Positions 26,106 through 34,803 of a stretch of 64,000 nucleotides of DNA are shown piece after piece. The notes beneath the pieces are model-generated. The model made no database searches, had not been told where the DNA came from, and worked only from the letters and a program-made list of their open reading frames with translations. This DNA comes from Deinococcus sp. KNUC1210 (GTDB lineage: Bacteria; Deinococcota; Deinococci; Deinococcales; Deinococcaceae). Numbering within the stretch: position 1 is the first letter of the stretch; every line of letters starts with the position of its first letter. The stretch covers positions 1-64,000 of the forward strand of contig NZ_CP092187.1 of NCBI RefSeq assembly GCF_022344005.1. The letters run 5' to 3'. The position numbers and the translations under genes were made by a program.

Positions 26106-27400
26106 GCGGTGCCCTTCGTCTGGAGCCGGACTGGAGCGCTTCGGTGCCGCAGTCCGGGCGTCTGGCCCAGTCGCTGAGCCGCGCCGTCGTCTGGCTGCTC
26201 AGCGCTTACCTGCTGACGCAGTTTTTCAGCCTGCCGGTGCTGCATATCGGCCCCTGGGCGCTGTGGCCCACGCTGCCCGATCTGCTGCTGTGGGCGGCGT
26301 TCGGCTGCTCGCTGCTCTACCGCCAGCCGATGAGTCCAGCCCATCTGCAGCTCTGGCGCGGCCTGCTGCTGATGTTCGCACTCGCACTGGTATCGTTCGG
26401 GGTGCTGTTCGTGATGCGTGACAGCCGCCTGAGCGCCGCCACCGGCTTCGGTTCGTTTCAGCTGTACAAACTGGCACAGACACTGGCGATCTTCTGGATG
26501 GTCGCCAGAACCCCGCTGACGCCCGCTCTGCTGCGCCGCTGGTACATCGCCGCAGGCGTGGCCTTTACCCTCATGCTCGTCAGCGTTCTCTGGACGTATT
26601 TTTCCGGCGTGCTGCCCCAGTGGCTCGGAGAATTTCTACCCCACGGAAAAGGTGTGTCCGGCCCCTGGGAGTCGTACTACCTGCACAACGAGCCGGGGCT
26701 GGGCACGGTGGGCTACAACCATGGCTACGTCGCGCTTCAGGTGATGACGCTCGCGGCCCTGCCACTGATCCTGCGCAGTACGCCCTCGCTCTGGTGGCTG
26801 TACGCCGCCCTGATCGGCTGCTTTCTGTCTGGTTCGCGGGCCGGACTGGCGGGCTGCCTGCTCTTCGCGGTGCTGGAGTGGCGCAGAGTGCCGGTGCGGG
26901 CCGGGGTGGGCCTGCTGGTGGTGGGCGTGCTGGGGCTGGCCGTGGTTCCCTTCCTGGGAGACTCGCTGGGATCGCTGGCGTCGCGTCAGGCGACCATTTT
27001 CGACGCCAGCGATCCCAACAATCTGGCCGGGCGTACCGATATCTGGCAGAGCTACCTCGATGCCTTCGCCCAGGACCCGTATCGCCTGCTGATCGGCAGC
27101 GGCTTCGGCTCGGCCATCAACAATAAATCCAATGCCCATTTTCTGCTGTTGCAGGTGCTGTACGAAACCGGGGTGGCGGGGCTGACCGCGTTCTGCCTGT
27201 TCTTCTGGATGCTGTTCCGGCAGGTACAGGCCGCCGCGCCGCCCGGTGCAGGCGTGTGCCTCAGCCTGCTGGCTGGCCTGACCCTCACGGCCTTCACGCA
27301 GGAGACCTTCTATCCCAACCCGGCGTTCGGCGGGTTTCTGCCGCTGCTGGCACTGACGATAGCCCTGACCCTCGGTTCGGCATCCGGCAGGCAGCCCTAG
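26102..27400 (+). CDS. O-antigen ligase/Wzy-like polymerase membrane protein
   Basis: TTG 26102 overlaps the previous stop by 4 bp (TTGA). The 432-residue protein has about 11-12 membrane segments and the O-antigen ligase (Wzy_C) pattern. There is a large extracytoplasmic loop between roughly residues 300 and 350, containing NNLAGRTDIWQSYLDAFAQDP, then LIGSGFGSAINNKSNAHF, in which G-R and the H in NAHF match conserved positions. FLSGSRAGLAG precedes the loop. In a Wzx/Wzy system with this neighbourhood it is most likely the polymerase that joins flipped repeat units. An O-antigen ligase role cannot be excluded by sequence. Confidence 0.85.
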   Translation: MSGALRLEPDWSASVPQSGRLAQSLSRAVVWLLSAYLLTQFFSLPVLHIGPWALWPTLPDLLLWAAFGCSLLYRQPMSPAHLQLWRGLLLMFALALVSFGVLFVMRDSRLSAATGFGSFQLYKLAQTLAIFWMVARTPLTPALLRRWYIAAGVAFTLMLVSVLWTYFSGVLPQWLGEFLPHGKGVSGPWESYYLHNEPGLGTVGYNHGYVALQVMTLAALPLILRSTPSLWWLYAALIGCFLSGSRAGLAGCLLFAVLEWRRVPVRAGVGLLVVGVLGLAVVPFLGDSLGSLASRQATIFDASDPNNLAGRTDIWQSYLDAFAQDPYRLLIGSGFGSAINNKSNAHFLLLQVLYETGVAGLTAFCLFFWMLFRQVQAAAPPGAGVCLSLLAGLTLTAFTQETFYPNPAFGGFLPLLALTIALTLGSASGRQP

Positions 27401-27495
27401 AGCCGTTCGCCAGACGGGCGGCTCGGACAGAAGGCCGACTCCGACGTCGTGGAATGTTCAGTCAGTTTCTGTCAAGTGATGTTCAAGGAGAGTTC

Positions 27496-28706
27496 ATGCG
27501 GGTCAGTATCGTTCTGGAACAACGCTTTCTTCATACCGCCGATGGAGCCACCTACAACGACGGTCACGCGACCTATCCGCTGTGGGCGCGGTATCTGGCC
27601 GTGTTCGAGGAAGTGCAGGTGGTGGGCCGCTCACAGCTCGTCGAGACGGTTCCGGACGGCTATCAGCGGGTTGACGGCCCCGGCGTGCGCGTCTATCACA
27701 TTCCCACGTACCACGGACCGCGCGAACTGGTTCGCCGTCTCCTGCCGGTGTGGTGGGCGCTGGGCCGGGCCTTCGAGCCGAACGAGGCGGTCGTCTTCCG
27801 GGTGTCCGGGATTCTCGCCAATCTCGCGTGGCCGCTGCTGCTGCTGCGCCGACAGGCGTTTGCCGTCGAGGTCATCAACGATCCTTATATGGCCTTCGGA
27901 GGGGAACGCCCGCCTGCGCTGGCGAGCCGCGTGCTGCGCTGGGCGTTCACCGTACAGACCCGCGCCCAGTGCCAGCAGGCGACAGCCGCGCAGTACGTCA
28001 CTCGCGCCGCGCTGCAACGCCGCTACCCCACCCGGCCAGGGGTGCCACAGTTCGGCGTCTCGGACGTGCACCTGCCGTCCACTGCCTTCGCGCCGCCCCG
28101 CACCTATACCGCACCCGGATTCAGAGCCGTGATGGTCGGTTCGCTCGATCAGCGTCACAAAGCTGTGGATGTGGCGCTGCGGGCGCTGGCCGAGCTACGC
28201 CGCCAGGGTCTTCCTGTTCATATCACGGTGGTCGGAGACGGGCTGCTGCGCCCCGATCTCGAAGCGCTGGCCCACGAACTTCAGGTCTCGGACGACTGCA
28301 CCTTCGTCGGTCAGCGCAGCACGCCCGTACAGGTGCGCCGCGACCTGCACAACGCCGATCTGCTGCTGATGCCCTCGCGCACGGAAGGACTGCCCAGGGC
28401 GCTGCTGGAGGGCATGGCACAGGGGCTGCCCGCCATCGGCTCGGCGGTGGGCGGCATTCCCGAACTGCTTCCCGCCGACGTGCTCGTTGAGCCTGGAAAC
28501 GTCGAGGACCTGGTGCGGGTCTGGCGTACGCTGGCCCTGGACCCGGCCCGATTGACCGAGGCCAGTCGCAGAAACGTCGAGGTGGCGGCGTCATATGCCG
28601 ACGAACTGCTGGACGCCCAGCGTCATTCTTTTTTCAGGCGGTGCGGCGCGGTGCGGGGAAGGCCCGCCTCGGCAGTGGAGCTGCCGCTCGGCAGGTGCAG
28701 CGGTGA
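27496..28706 (+). CDS. Glycosyltransferase family 4, frameshifted at its C-terminus in a T-run
   Basis: AAGGAG precedes ATG 27496. GT-B features are seen: RVSIVLEQRFLHTADG at the start, VFRVSGILANLAWP in the N-lobe, FRAVMVGSLDQRHKAVDVAL, ITVVGDG and the donor motif MPSRTEGLPRALLEGMAQGLP. As sequenced, the frame runs on through the next gene to 29934 as one fused open frame. Adding one T to the six-T run at 28629-28634 gives HSFFQAVRRGAGKARLG and a stop at 28704-28706. This is a normal GT4 ending of about 403 residues. Two separate glycosyltransferases are thus more likely than a natural fusion. Confidence 0.8.
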
Positions 28707-28743
28707 GTTCTGCCCGCGTCTTTTCCTACCGAGTGCGCTTCCG

Positions 28744-29934
28744 ATGACGTCGCAGCCGCATATCGTGTACGTCATCACTCGCGCCCATCACGGCGGCGCA
28801 CAGGCACATGTGCTCGATCTGCTGGCCTTTCGCAGCCGCGCCCGCATCACGGTCGTTTCCGGCGAAGACGGATTTCTGCTGGCCGCCGCCCGTGCCCGTG
28901 GTCTCGCCACCTACGTCGTTCCAGCGCTGATAACCAGTCTCCACCCCAAGTGGGACGTGCTGGCCCTGTTTGCCCTCCGGCGGCTGTTACGCCAGCTGAA
29001 ACCCGATCTGGTGCATCTGCACAGCTCCAAAGCAGGGCTGCTCGGCAGGGTCGCGGCACATCTGGAGGGCGTGCCAGCCGTTTTCACCGCTCACGGCTGG
29101 GCCTTTACACCGGGGGTTTCCTGGCCCCGGCGGCTTCTGGCGCTGCTGTCTGAAAAGGCGATTGGACCCTGGACTCCGCAGGTGATCGCCGTTTCCGAGT
29201 TTGACCGTCTGCTCGCGCTGCGCTACCGGATCATTGCGCCGACCCGCATCGTCGCGGTTCACAACGGACTTCCGCCCATGCTGCCACCATCCGATATGGC
29301 CCAGCAGCCCGAATCCGGGGCCCTCCCGACACGCGGAAGCCGGGTGCTGGCGATCATGGTGGCCCGCTTCTCTTCCCAGAAAGATCAGCCGCTGCTGATT
29401 CGCGCCCTCCAGCACGTTCCTGATCTCGATCTGTGGCTGGTGGGGGAGGGCGAACTGCTGGAAGAGAGTCGGGCGCTCGCCACCGAACTGGGCGTGGCGC
29501 AGCGTGTTTCCTTTCTGGGGAATCGCCAGGACGTTCCCGCGCTGCTTCAGGCCAGCGACGTGTTCTGCCTGAGCACCCACTACGAGGGCTTTCCGATCAG
29601 CACGCTGGAGGCCATGCGGGCCGAACTGCCCGTGATCGCCACCGAGGTGGGCGGCGTTTCCGAGGCCGTGCTGGGCGAGGTGAGCGGACTTCTGGTCGCG
29701 CCGGGGGATCTGAGTGGCTGGGTCAGTGCGCTGCAACGCCTGACGCAGGATTCCGCCGAGCGTCGCCGCATGGGTGCGTCGGGCCGCCAGCGGTTTCTGA
29801 AGGAATTCACCTCCACGCCCATGCTCAGCAGGACGTGGCAGGTGTATAAAGCGCTCTGGAAGGCCTGGCCCTCGGAGCGCCGGGGCCAGTGGAACGGTAA
29901 GGTCAGAACCTCCGGGCGGCTGTCTTCCGACTGA
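28744..29934 (+). CDS. Glycosyltransferase family 4
   Basis: The 396-residue protein begins MTSQPHIVYVITRAHHGGAQ, with the HGGAQ acceptor loop, followed by LVHLHSSKAGLLGRVAA, VFTAHGWAF and VIAVSEFDR. In the C-lobe are IMVARFSSQKDQPLLIRAL, LWLVGEGELLEE, FLGNRQDVPALL and STHYEGFPISTLEAMRAELP, with the E-x7-E motif. This resembles the PelF/EpsD-type branch. The sequenced frame is continuous with the preceding glycosyltransferase because of the T-run problem at 28629. ATG 28744 was chosen because GT homology begins there. It ends the plus-strand polysaccharide run, just before a terminator. Confidence 0.87.
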   Translation: MTSQPHIVYVITRAHHGGAQAHVLDLLAFRSRARITVVSGEDGFLLAAARARGLATYVVPALITSLHPKWDVLALFALRRLLRQLKPDLVHLHSSKAGLLGRVAAHLEGVPAVFTAHGWAFTPGVSWPRRLLALLSEKAIGPWTPQVIAVSEFDRLLALRYRIIAPTRIVAVHNGLPPMLPPSDMAQQPESGALPTRGSRVLAIMVARFSSQKDQPLLIRALQHVPDLDLWLVGEGELLEESRALATELGVAQRVSFLGNRQDVPALLQASDVFCLSTHYEGFPISTLEAMRAELPVIATEVGGVSEAVLGEVSGLLVAPGDLSGWVSALQRLTQDSAERRRMGASGRQRFLKEFTSTPMLSRTWQVYKALWKAWPSERRGQWNGKVRTSGRLSSD

Positions 29935-29938
29935 AGGG

Positions 29939-29973
29939 GAGAAGGGCGCTCCTGCGTTCAGTGCGTCCTTCTC
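29939..29973. terminator. Hairpin terminator between convergent polysaccharide operons
   Basis: GAGAAGGGCGC (29939-29949) pairs with GCGTCCTTCTC (29963-29973), 11 bp with one G-U, around a 13-nt loop. It lies 5 nt after the plus-strand glycosyltransferase stop and 39 nt from the minus-strand gene end. Confidence 0.6.
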
Positions 29974-30011
29974 TGCTGGGCACCCCACGAACCGGGACAG
30001 CTGGGTGCTGT

Positions 30012-31661
30012 TCAGTCGAGCTGCCGCACCGACGCCACGGCCTCTGCGGCCAGCCCGTAGCGCGGATGATACGGCGCCTCCCAGAGTAGCGCCCAGCCCA
30101 GTGAACGCGCAAATTTCCGCTGCACGGCGCGTTCGGCCTCGCTCGGCGTGAGCCAGGCAGCGTACCGCAGCGCCGTCTGAGGAATAAACCCGGCGCTGCG
30201 GATTGAAGCGAGCAGCGAAACTGCCCCGGCGTCGTACTCGATCAGCACCGGAACCGATGTTCCGGCCCTGAAGATCAGGGAAGAAGCCAGCGACGCGTAG
30301 TTCAGTTCGGAGCGCTGCCTGTTCAGGGTGGCGACCAGCGCCGGATTCGCCCGGTGTTCGAGGCGGCGCTGATGATAGAGCCGCTGGGTTGAGCCTTCGG
30401 TCAGCGGCAGTCCGGTGTCCAGCAGCACCTCTGTCAGCTGGCATTCGGTGGCCCAGGTCAGCTGCGGAGCCACATCCGAAAAGTCGATGATGTGCAGCGT
30501 TCCGTGACACAGCTCGGCGGCCTCTGCCAGATGGGCCAGAGGCGCCATCATGTGCCAGACCGTCTGAAAGGTGCCGAGCATCTGCGGCGGCAGGACCGTC
30601 GCCACGACCACCAGCGGCTCCTGACTCTCGCGGCGCGACTGAAGCCCCTCGACCTGATCGGCCAGATGCAGCGGACACAGACTGCTGGAGAGCAGCACGC
30701 TGCCGCGCAGCAGACCGGCCAGCCGGGCAGCACTGGCCCGCGACGACAGCACCACCAGCGAGTCTCCTTCCTGTTGCCGGATGCGGGCCGCGAGGTCCTG
30801 AAGAGACAGCGGACGCCGGGTGCGCTCGACCCGTACCGCAGCGCTGGCAGAGACAGATGTGCGCGGTTCGACGCTGCTGAAGAGCTGATCGGGCCAGGGG
30901 TATTCCTGCCCGTGCAGCGCGGCGACGCAGACTCCGAACACCCGCGCCGCGTCGTGCAGGAGGCCCAGCATGACCGGCATGGTGTCGGGGGCCAGGGTGT
31001 ACAGGCCGTCGAGCACCACCGGGCCAGACATCAGGCGGTGCAGACGCGGCAGATCCCAGGTCCACGCGGCGCTCAGCAGCTTCATCACGTCTTCCAGGGC
31101 CAGTACCGAAATCGGCTGATCCTCGTCGCCGACCAGCTGACCGTACTGCTGGCGCAGGGTGTGCAGGGCGTCCTGCTGGGCACCCCACGACGCACAGGCG
31201 ATGGTGACATGCTGCTGGCCCGCCGCCTGCGCCGTGACGAGGGCGCGTTCGCAGACCTCCAGCCAGTGCTCGGTCCCGTACCCGGCATCAATCAGTGACA
31301 GCCCAGCAGGAAGTGGCGCACTGCTCCGGGTAACAGCAGGCAGCGGGCGGATCTCCGCTGCCGGAGCCAGGAGGGCTGCTGCCAGCGCCCGCACGAACAT
31401 CTCATGTTCCAGGGGCGTCAGGGAAGCGGGCTGGGCTGTCTGCTGAGCCACGCTGGACCCGAGCAGATACTGAGCTTCCGCACTGTCGTACAGACCGCCG
31501 CTGCGGGCCAGCAGGGCGCGGGCCAGTTCGGCGGGGCCTGCCTGCTGAGCCAGACGGGCGGCAGCCAGGGCGTCGCCCGCCTGAGTGTGCAGCGAGGCGG
31601 CCTGTTCGAGGAGCGCCGAAAAGACACCGCCCAGCTGCTGATCAGGTGATAAAAGTGTCAC
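30012..31661 (-). CDS. Degenerate Cas3-like protein (HD-helicase fold, catalytic motifs lost)
   Basis: GTG 31661 follows GAGGAGAG and gives 549 residues. My reading aligns it with CRISPR Cas3 throughout. LLARSGGLYDSAEAQYLL (51-68) stands where HD nucleases have LLHDLGKYS-FQ-YL, with HD replaced by Ala52-Arg53. DAGYGT (125-130) replaces Walker A TGxGKT. VVLDGL (215-220) replaces the DEAQ box, and VCVAALHG (244-251) the TATQP region. SSSLCPLHLADQVEGLQ (325-341), VVVATVLPPQML (351-362) and APLAHLAEAAELCHG (373-387) mirror LSTRLCPAHR, VISTQLVEAGVD and QAAGRCNR. SVPVLIEYDAGAVSLLASI (469-487) matches the Cas3 C-terminal VPVIVPY segment. ATPase and nuclease activity are unlikely. It is the last gene of the galE-wbaP-kinase operon, 51 nt after the kinase; its role is unknown. 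Confidence 0.65.
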   Translation of the reverse strand: MTLLSPDQQLGGVFSALLEQAASLHTQAGDALAAARLAQQAGPAELARALLARSGGLYDSAEAQYLLGSSVAQQTAQPASLTPLEHEMFVRALAAALLAPAAEIRPLPAVTRSSAPLPAGLSLIDAGYGTEHWLEVCERALVTAQAAGQQHVTIACASWGAQQDALHTLRQQYGQLVGDEDQPISVLALEDVMKLLSAAWTWDLPRLHRLMSGPVVLDGLYTLAPDTMPVMLGLLHDAARVFGVCVAALHGQEYPWPDQLFSSVEPRTSVSASAAVRVERTRRPLSLQDLAARIRQQEGDSLVVLSSRASAARLAGLLRGSVLLSSSLCPLHLADQVEGLQSRRESQEPLVVVATVLPPQMLGTFQTVWHMMAPLAHLAEAAELCHGTLHIIDFSDVAPQLTWATECQLTEVLLDTGLPLTEGSTQRLYHQRRLEHRANPALVATLNRQRSELNYASLASSLIFRAGTSVPVLIEYDAGAVSLLASIRSAGFIPQTALRYAAWLTPSEAERAVQRKFARSLGWALLWEAPYHPRYGLAAEAVASVRQLD

Positions 31662-31712
31662 GACTCTCCTCTGCGCTGCGCTCCTGCGAGCTGCACTCTC
31701 TCAGCGCTGATA

Positions 31713-33299
31713 TCAGGGCACATCCAGCACGTTACCTTGAACGGGATTATAGGCGTAAGAGCCGTGCCGAAGCGATTCCCTGGAGCGGTTGAGGACGAAG
31801 CCCAGCACGTTGATCTTCATACGGGTGGTTTCCTGAAGCGCACGCTGCACCTGACCGCGGCTGGTTTCTGAATCGGCCACCAGCAGCAAGCCTTCCATCT
31901 GCATGGCGAGCGCCAGTGTATCGGCCACCTTCAGGACGGGGGCGGTATCGATCAGGACCAAGTCGTACTGACGGCTGGCTGCCCGGATAGAAGCCGCAAT
32001 CTGAGCCACGTCGCTGCCAGTGACGGGCGCGGCCAGGTCTACACCAGGAATCATCTGAGGCCAGAGTTGAAGACCCTCGGCGGTTTGCAGGTCGGGGGCG
32101 CTGCGCGGCTGGCTGCGCGGCATCCACAGCTGAAGCTGCTGGAAGCGGAACACGTCGGCATCGACCACCAGCACGCGCTGACCGTGGGCGGCAAGGTTGG
32201 CGGCCAGACCCGCGACCACGGTACTTTTGCCCTCACCGATCAGGGCGCTGGACACGACCACTGCCGGTACATGTGTTCCGTGCGCCAGCGCCGACAGCAG
32301 GCCGCCCCGCCCGTGCGCCAGGGCCGACAGCAGGCCGACCCGCACAAAATCGAGCTGCTCGCGCAGAATGCCCTGACTCGACTGCGACGTGAGCTGCTGG
32401 GCGCTGTCGAGCCGTCCGCGCACAGGCGGCAGCATCCCCATGACCGGCACCGAGAATTCGTGCAGATCGTCGAGCTGGACACGGCGGCGTAGCGCGTCGA
32501 GAACGAAGGCCAGCAGAACGCCGAAGAAGATCACCGCTGCAAAGACCAGTGCGGCGTTTCGTGCCGGTTTGGGTTCCACCGTCCGGAGTGGCAGAGTGGC
32601 GCTGGCGAGGCCGCTGAGTGTGCCACTCACAGTCTGTTCGAGCACGTTGAGCTGCTGCAGTTTCTGGGTCAGATCGACACGCAGGGCCGTCAGAGTCTGG
32701 GTGTCCAGCCCGCTCCGCACAGAGCCGGTTGTCAGCGCTGCCTGCTGCGAGCGGAGATTCTCACGGGCGCGGATGATCGTCTGGAGCGCCCGCTGCTTAT
32801 CCCAGGTGAGCATGGCATTGACGAAGCTATTGGCCGTCAACTGGGCGAGTTGCGGCGTCATGGCCTTGGCACTGATCTCGTAGGCACCGATAAAATCTGT
32901 ATTGACGTCCGCTGTCAGCGTCACCACATTGGACGTGCCGTCCTGTAGATCGCGGTCCAGCTGAGTCGTCAGGGTGCGCCGCTGTGGGCTATCGGCGGCA
33001 CCCGACGTGACCAGTGCCACGGCACGCTGCATGACTTCCGGACTGCGAATGGCGCGTGCCACCACCGACGGCGGCAGGACCGGAGCGGTCACGAGCGTGT
33101 TGTTGATCAGCGTGTTGGCGCTCCCGCCGGGCAGGGCCGCGATACTGGCCGTCGCCTGATACACCTTGGGGCGCGTCGAGGAATAGAAGTACGTCAGGGC
33201 GGCGAGCACTGCGCCGACCACCAGCACGGGTACGGCGGCGCGGCGCAGGGTGGCAAGGAGCGCCGAAAGATTCAGATCGGTGGGGCCGTTCATGGTCAT
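31713..33299 (-). CDS. Wzc/CpsD-like polysaccharide co-polymerase with bacterial tyrosine kinase domain
   Basis: From ATG 33299 the product has 528 residues: a Wzz domain between two membrane helices (about 22-40 and 250-268), then a BY-kinase P-loop domain. Walker A GEGKST lies near 355-360, Walker A' VLVVDAD near 376-382 and Walker B LVLIDTAP near 447-454. The C-terminus has only two tyrosines (SYAYNP) instead of a long Tyr cluster. Such proteins control polymer length and export through cyclic phosphorylation. The kinase domain is preceded by an 11-residue tandem duplication (GLLSALAHGRG). The frame is open to a GTG at 33353, so the start is uncertain. It lies in the galE operon. Confidence 0.88.
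   Translation of the reverse strand: MTMNGPTDLNLSALLATLRRAAVPVLVVGAVLAALTYFYSSTRPKVYQATASIAALPGGSANTLINNTLVTAPVLPPSVVARAIRSPEVMQRAVALVTSGAADSPQRRTLTTQLDRDLQDGTSNVVTLTADVNTDFIGAYEISAKAMTPQLAQLTANSFVNAMLTWDKQRALQTIIRARENLRSQQAALTTGSVRSGLDTQTLTALRVDLTQKLQQLNVLEQTVSGTLSGLASATLPLRTVEPKPARNAALVFAAVIFFGVLLAFVLDALRRRVQLDDLHEFSVPVMGMLPPVRGRLDSAQQLTSQSSQGILREQLDFVRVGLLSALAHGRGGLLSALAHGTHVPAVVVSSALIGEGKSTVVAGLAANLAAHGQRVLVVDADVFRFQQLQLWMPRSQPRSAPDLQTAEGLQLWPQMIPGVDLAAPVTGSDVAQIAASIRAASRQYDLVLIDTAPVLKVADTLALAMQMEGLLLVADSETSRGQVQRALQETTRMKINVLGFVLNRSRESLRHGSYAYNPVQGNVLDVP
32279..32344 (-). repeat. 33-bp in-frame tandem duplication inside the tyrosine kinase gene
   Basis: Units 32279-32311 and 32312-32344 differ at only a few positions and encode GLLSALAHG twice, just before the beta-strand that leads to Walker A. 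Being a multiple of three it keeps the frame. Confidence 0.8.
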
Positions 33300-33399
33300 G
33301 GCTGCTGCCTGTACAGCGCCGTGGCTGGATAATGGGAAGTCTTGAGAGGGCACCCTGTCAAGAAATGGGCCGAAACATCATGTTTGGAATGGCGCATGA

Positions 33400-34803
33400 T
33401 TAACGGGCACCGAAGCCGTTGAGGACAGTGCGGATCGTTTTACCGACAATCACCAGATCAAGTGCAAGCGAGATGTGCTTGACATAATAGAAGTCGTACT
33501 GAAGCTTTTCGACGGTTTGGCCCATGTTGTCAGTGTATCCTTGATTAACCTGCGCCCAGCCGGTAATTCCGGGTCTTACCCAGTGCCGACAGGCATACAG
33601 TGGAATGCTTTCCTCGAAGTCAGCGGCGAAGGCCCACTGTTCAGGCCGAGGGCCGATGATGCTCATTTCCCCGCGCAGAACATTCCAGAACTGCGGAAGT
33701 TCATCCAGACGGAACTTTCGCAGAAATCCGCCCACCGGAGTGATGCGCTGGTCACCCTGGCTGGCGAAGGCCGGGCCGGAACGTTCGGAATCGGTGGTCA
33801 TCGAGCGGAATTTGGCGATATTGAACGTCTTGCCGTCCTTGCCCACGCGCTCCTGCCAGAACAGCACCGGCGTGCCACTGTTGATTCTTACGACCAGGGC
33901 TACCACCAGCGACAGCGGAATCAGGACAGGCAACAGCAGCAGCGTCGCCGCCACGTCCAGCACACGTTTGAACAGGGCGTAGCGCGACTGGAAGGCCAGT
34001 GCGTCGAGCCAGTCGCGGTTGAGCTGGTCGAGCGCGACCTTCCCGGTCAGTTGCTCGTCCAGCAGCTGCTTGGAAACGATGGGAATCTTGGCGACCTGAG
34101 CGTGCTGCACAACGCGCTGATGTTCGGAAAACCGGCTGACCTGAGGATGAGTCAGCACCACGTCTGCGCTGCTCAGCAGCAGGCCCGGTTGTTCGGCGAG
34201 CGGCACATAGCGCACCCGTGAATCGGAAATCAGAGGCGACAGTTCATCGGGTCTGCCTTCCGCCAGCCACGTCACGCCGACTCGCAGGGGCGGTGAAATC
34301 TGTCGTGCCAGCGTATTCCAGGCGAGCAGGTAGCCGAGCCACAGCAGATTCAGCGGCAGGAGCACGAGCAGACTGCTGAAACGTCCGACGGCCACGAACA
34401 GGGCTGCACTGATCAGCAGTGTCCAGAACGGCTCGAACACGATCTGCCTGCCTGCATCGAAGAACAGCGGGTGGGCACGCTGACGCGCCAGCAGCCACCC
34501 CAGCGACGCGGCGATTGCCCACAGCGCCAGCGGGCTGAGAGACGACACCGTGAAAGGCAGGTTGCGGGGCGTCAGAAACAGCCACAGCAGGCCGAGCATC
34601 AGGGCTGCGCCGAGGACCCGCAGCACGGCCAGCAGCATGCCCCGCGAGTCGAAGCTTTCTGCTGCCTGCCTGAAATCTTCAGTGAGCTGAAGGGCGGGCG
34701 TCACGCTCTGAAACGCCTGAGTTCCCTTCCCGGTCTCTGTGGTGTACCGGCGCAGCCTGCCGACAGCACTGCGGCGCGAGCGAAATGGAGGCGTGAGTTT
34801 CAA
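33400..34803 (-). CDS. Undecaprenyl-phosphate sugar phosphotransferase (WbaP-like initiating transferase)
   Basis: TTG 34803 overlaps the galE stop (TTGA), giving 467 residues. N-terminal membrane helices (about 55-165) precede a cytoplasmic CoA-binding-like region. The C-terminal PglC/WbaP catalytic domain (about 275-467) follows: FKRVLDVAATLLLLP re-entrant helix, GTPVLFWQERVGKDGKTFNIAKFRSM, RKFRLDELPQFWNVLRGEMS with the Asp-Glu pair, IIGPRP and WVRPGITGWAQVNQG. It starts each repeat unit by moving a sugar phosphate (often glucose or galactose) to undecaprenyl phosphate. galE directly upstream supplies UDP-galactose/glucose interconversion. The GPRPEQ-FAADF ending is that of the long bacterial branch. 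Confidence 0.92.
   Translation of the reverse strand: MKLTPPFRSRRSAVGRLRRYTTETGKGTQAFQSVTPALQLTEDFRQAAESFDSRGMLLAVLRVLGAALMLGLLWLFLTPRNLPFTVSSLSPLALWAIAASLGWLLARQRAHPLFFDAGRQIVFEPFWTLLISAALFVAVGRFSSLLVLLPLNLLWLGYLLAWNTLARQISPPLRVGVTWLAEGRPDELSPLISDSRVRYVPLAEQPGLLLSSADVVLTHPQVSRFSEHQRVVQHAQVAKIPIVSKQLLDEQLTGKVALDQLNRDWLDALAFQSRYALFKRVLDVAATLLLLPVLIPLSLVVALVVRINSGTPVLFWQERVGKDGKTFNIAKFRSMTTDSERSGPAFASQGDQRITPVGGFLRKFRLDELPQFWNVLRGEMSIIGPRPEQWAFAADFEESIPLYACRHWVRPGITGWAQVNQGYTDNMGQTVEKLQYDFYYVKHISLALDLVIVGKTIRTVLNGFGAR

Noticed and set aside
27256..29934. A single 892-residue protein as one natural tandem glycosyltransferase
   Set aside because: It would begin inside the polymerase gene. A ribosome site and GT4 start lie at 27496, and a one-base change in a T-run separates the two domains cleanly.
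28987..31188. A 733-codon frame on the minus strand covering the glycosyltransferase end and part of the Cas3-like gene
   Set aside because: It crosses the terminator and two genes, and its translation is Arg/Pro/Ala-rich shadow sequence.
30012..31661. An active CRISPR system around the Cas3-like gene
   Set aside because: No repeat-spacer array and no other cas gene is visible in the window, and the nuclease and helicase motifs are replaced.
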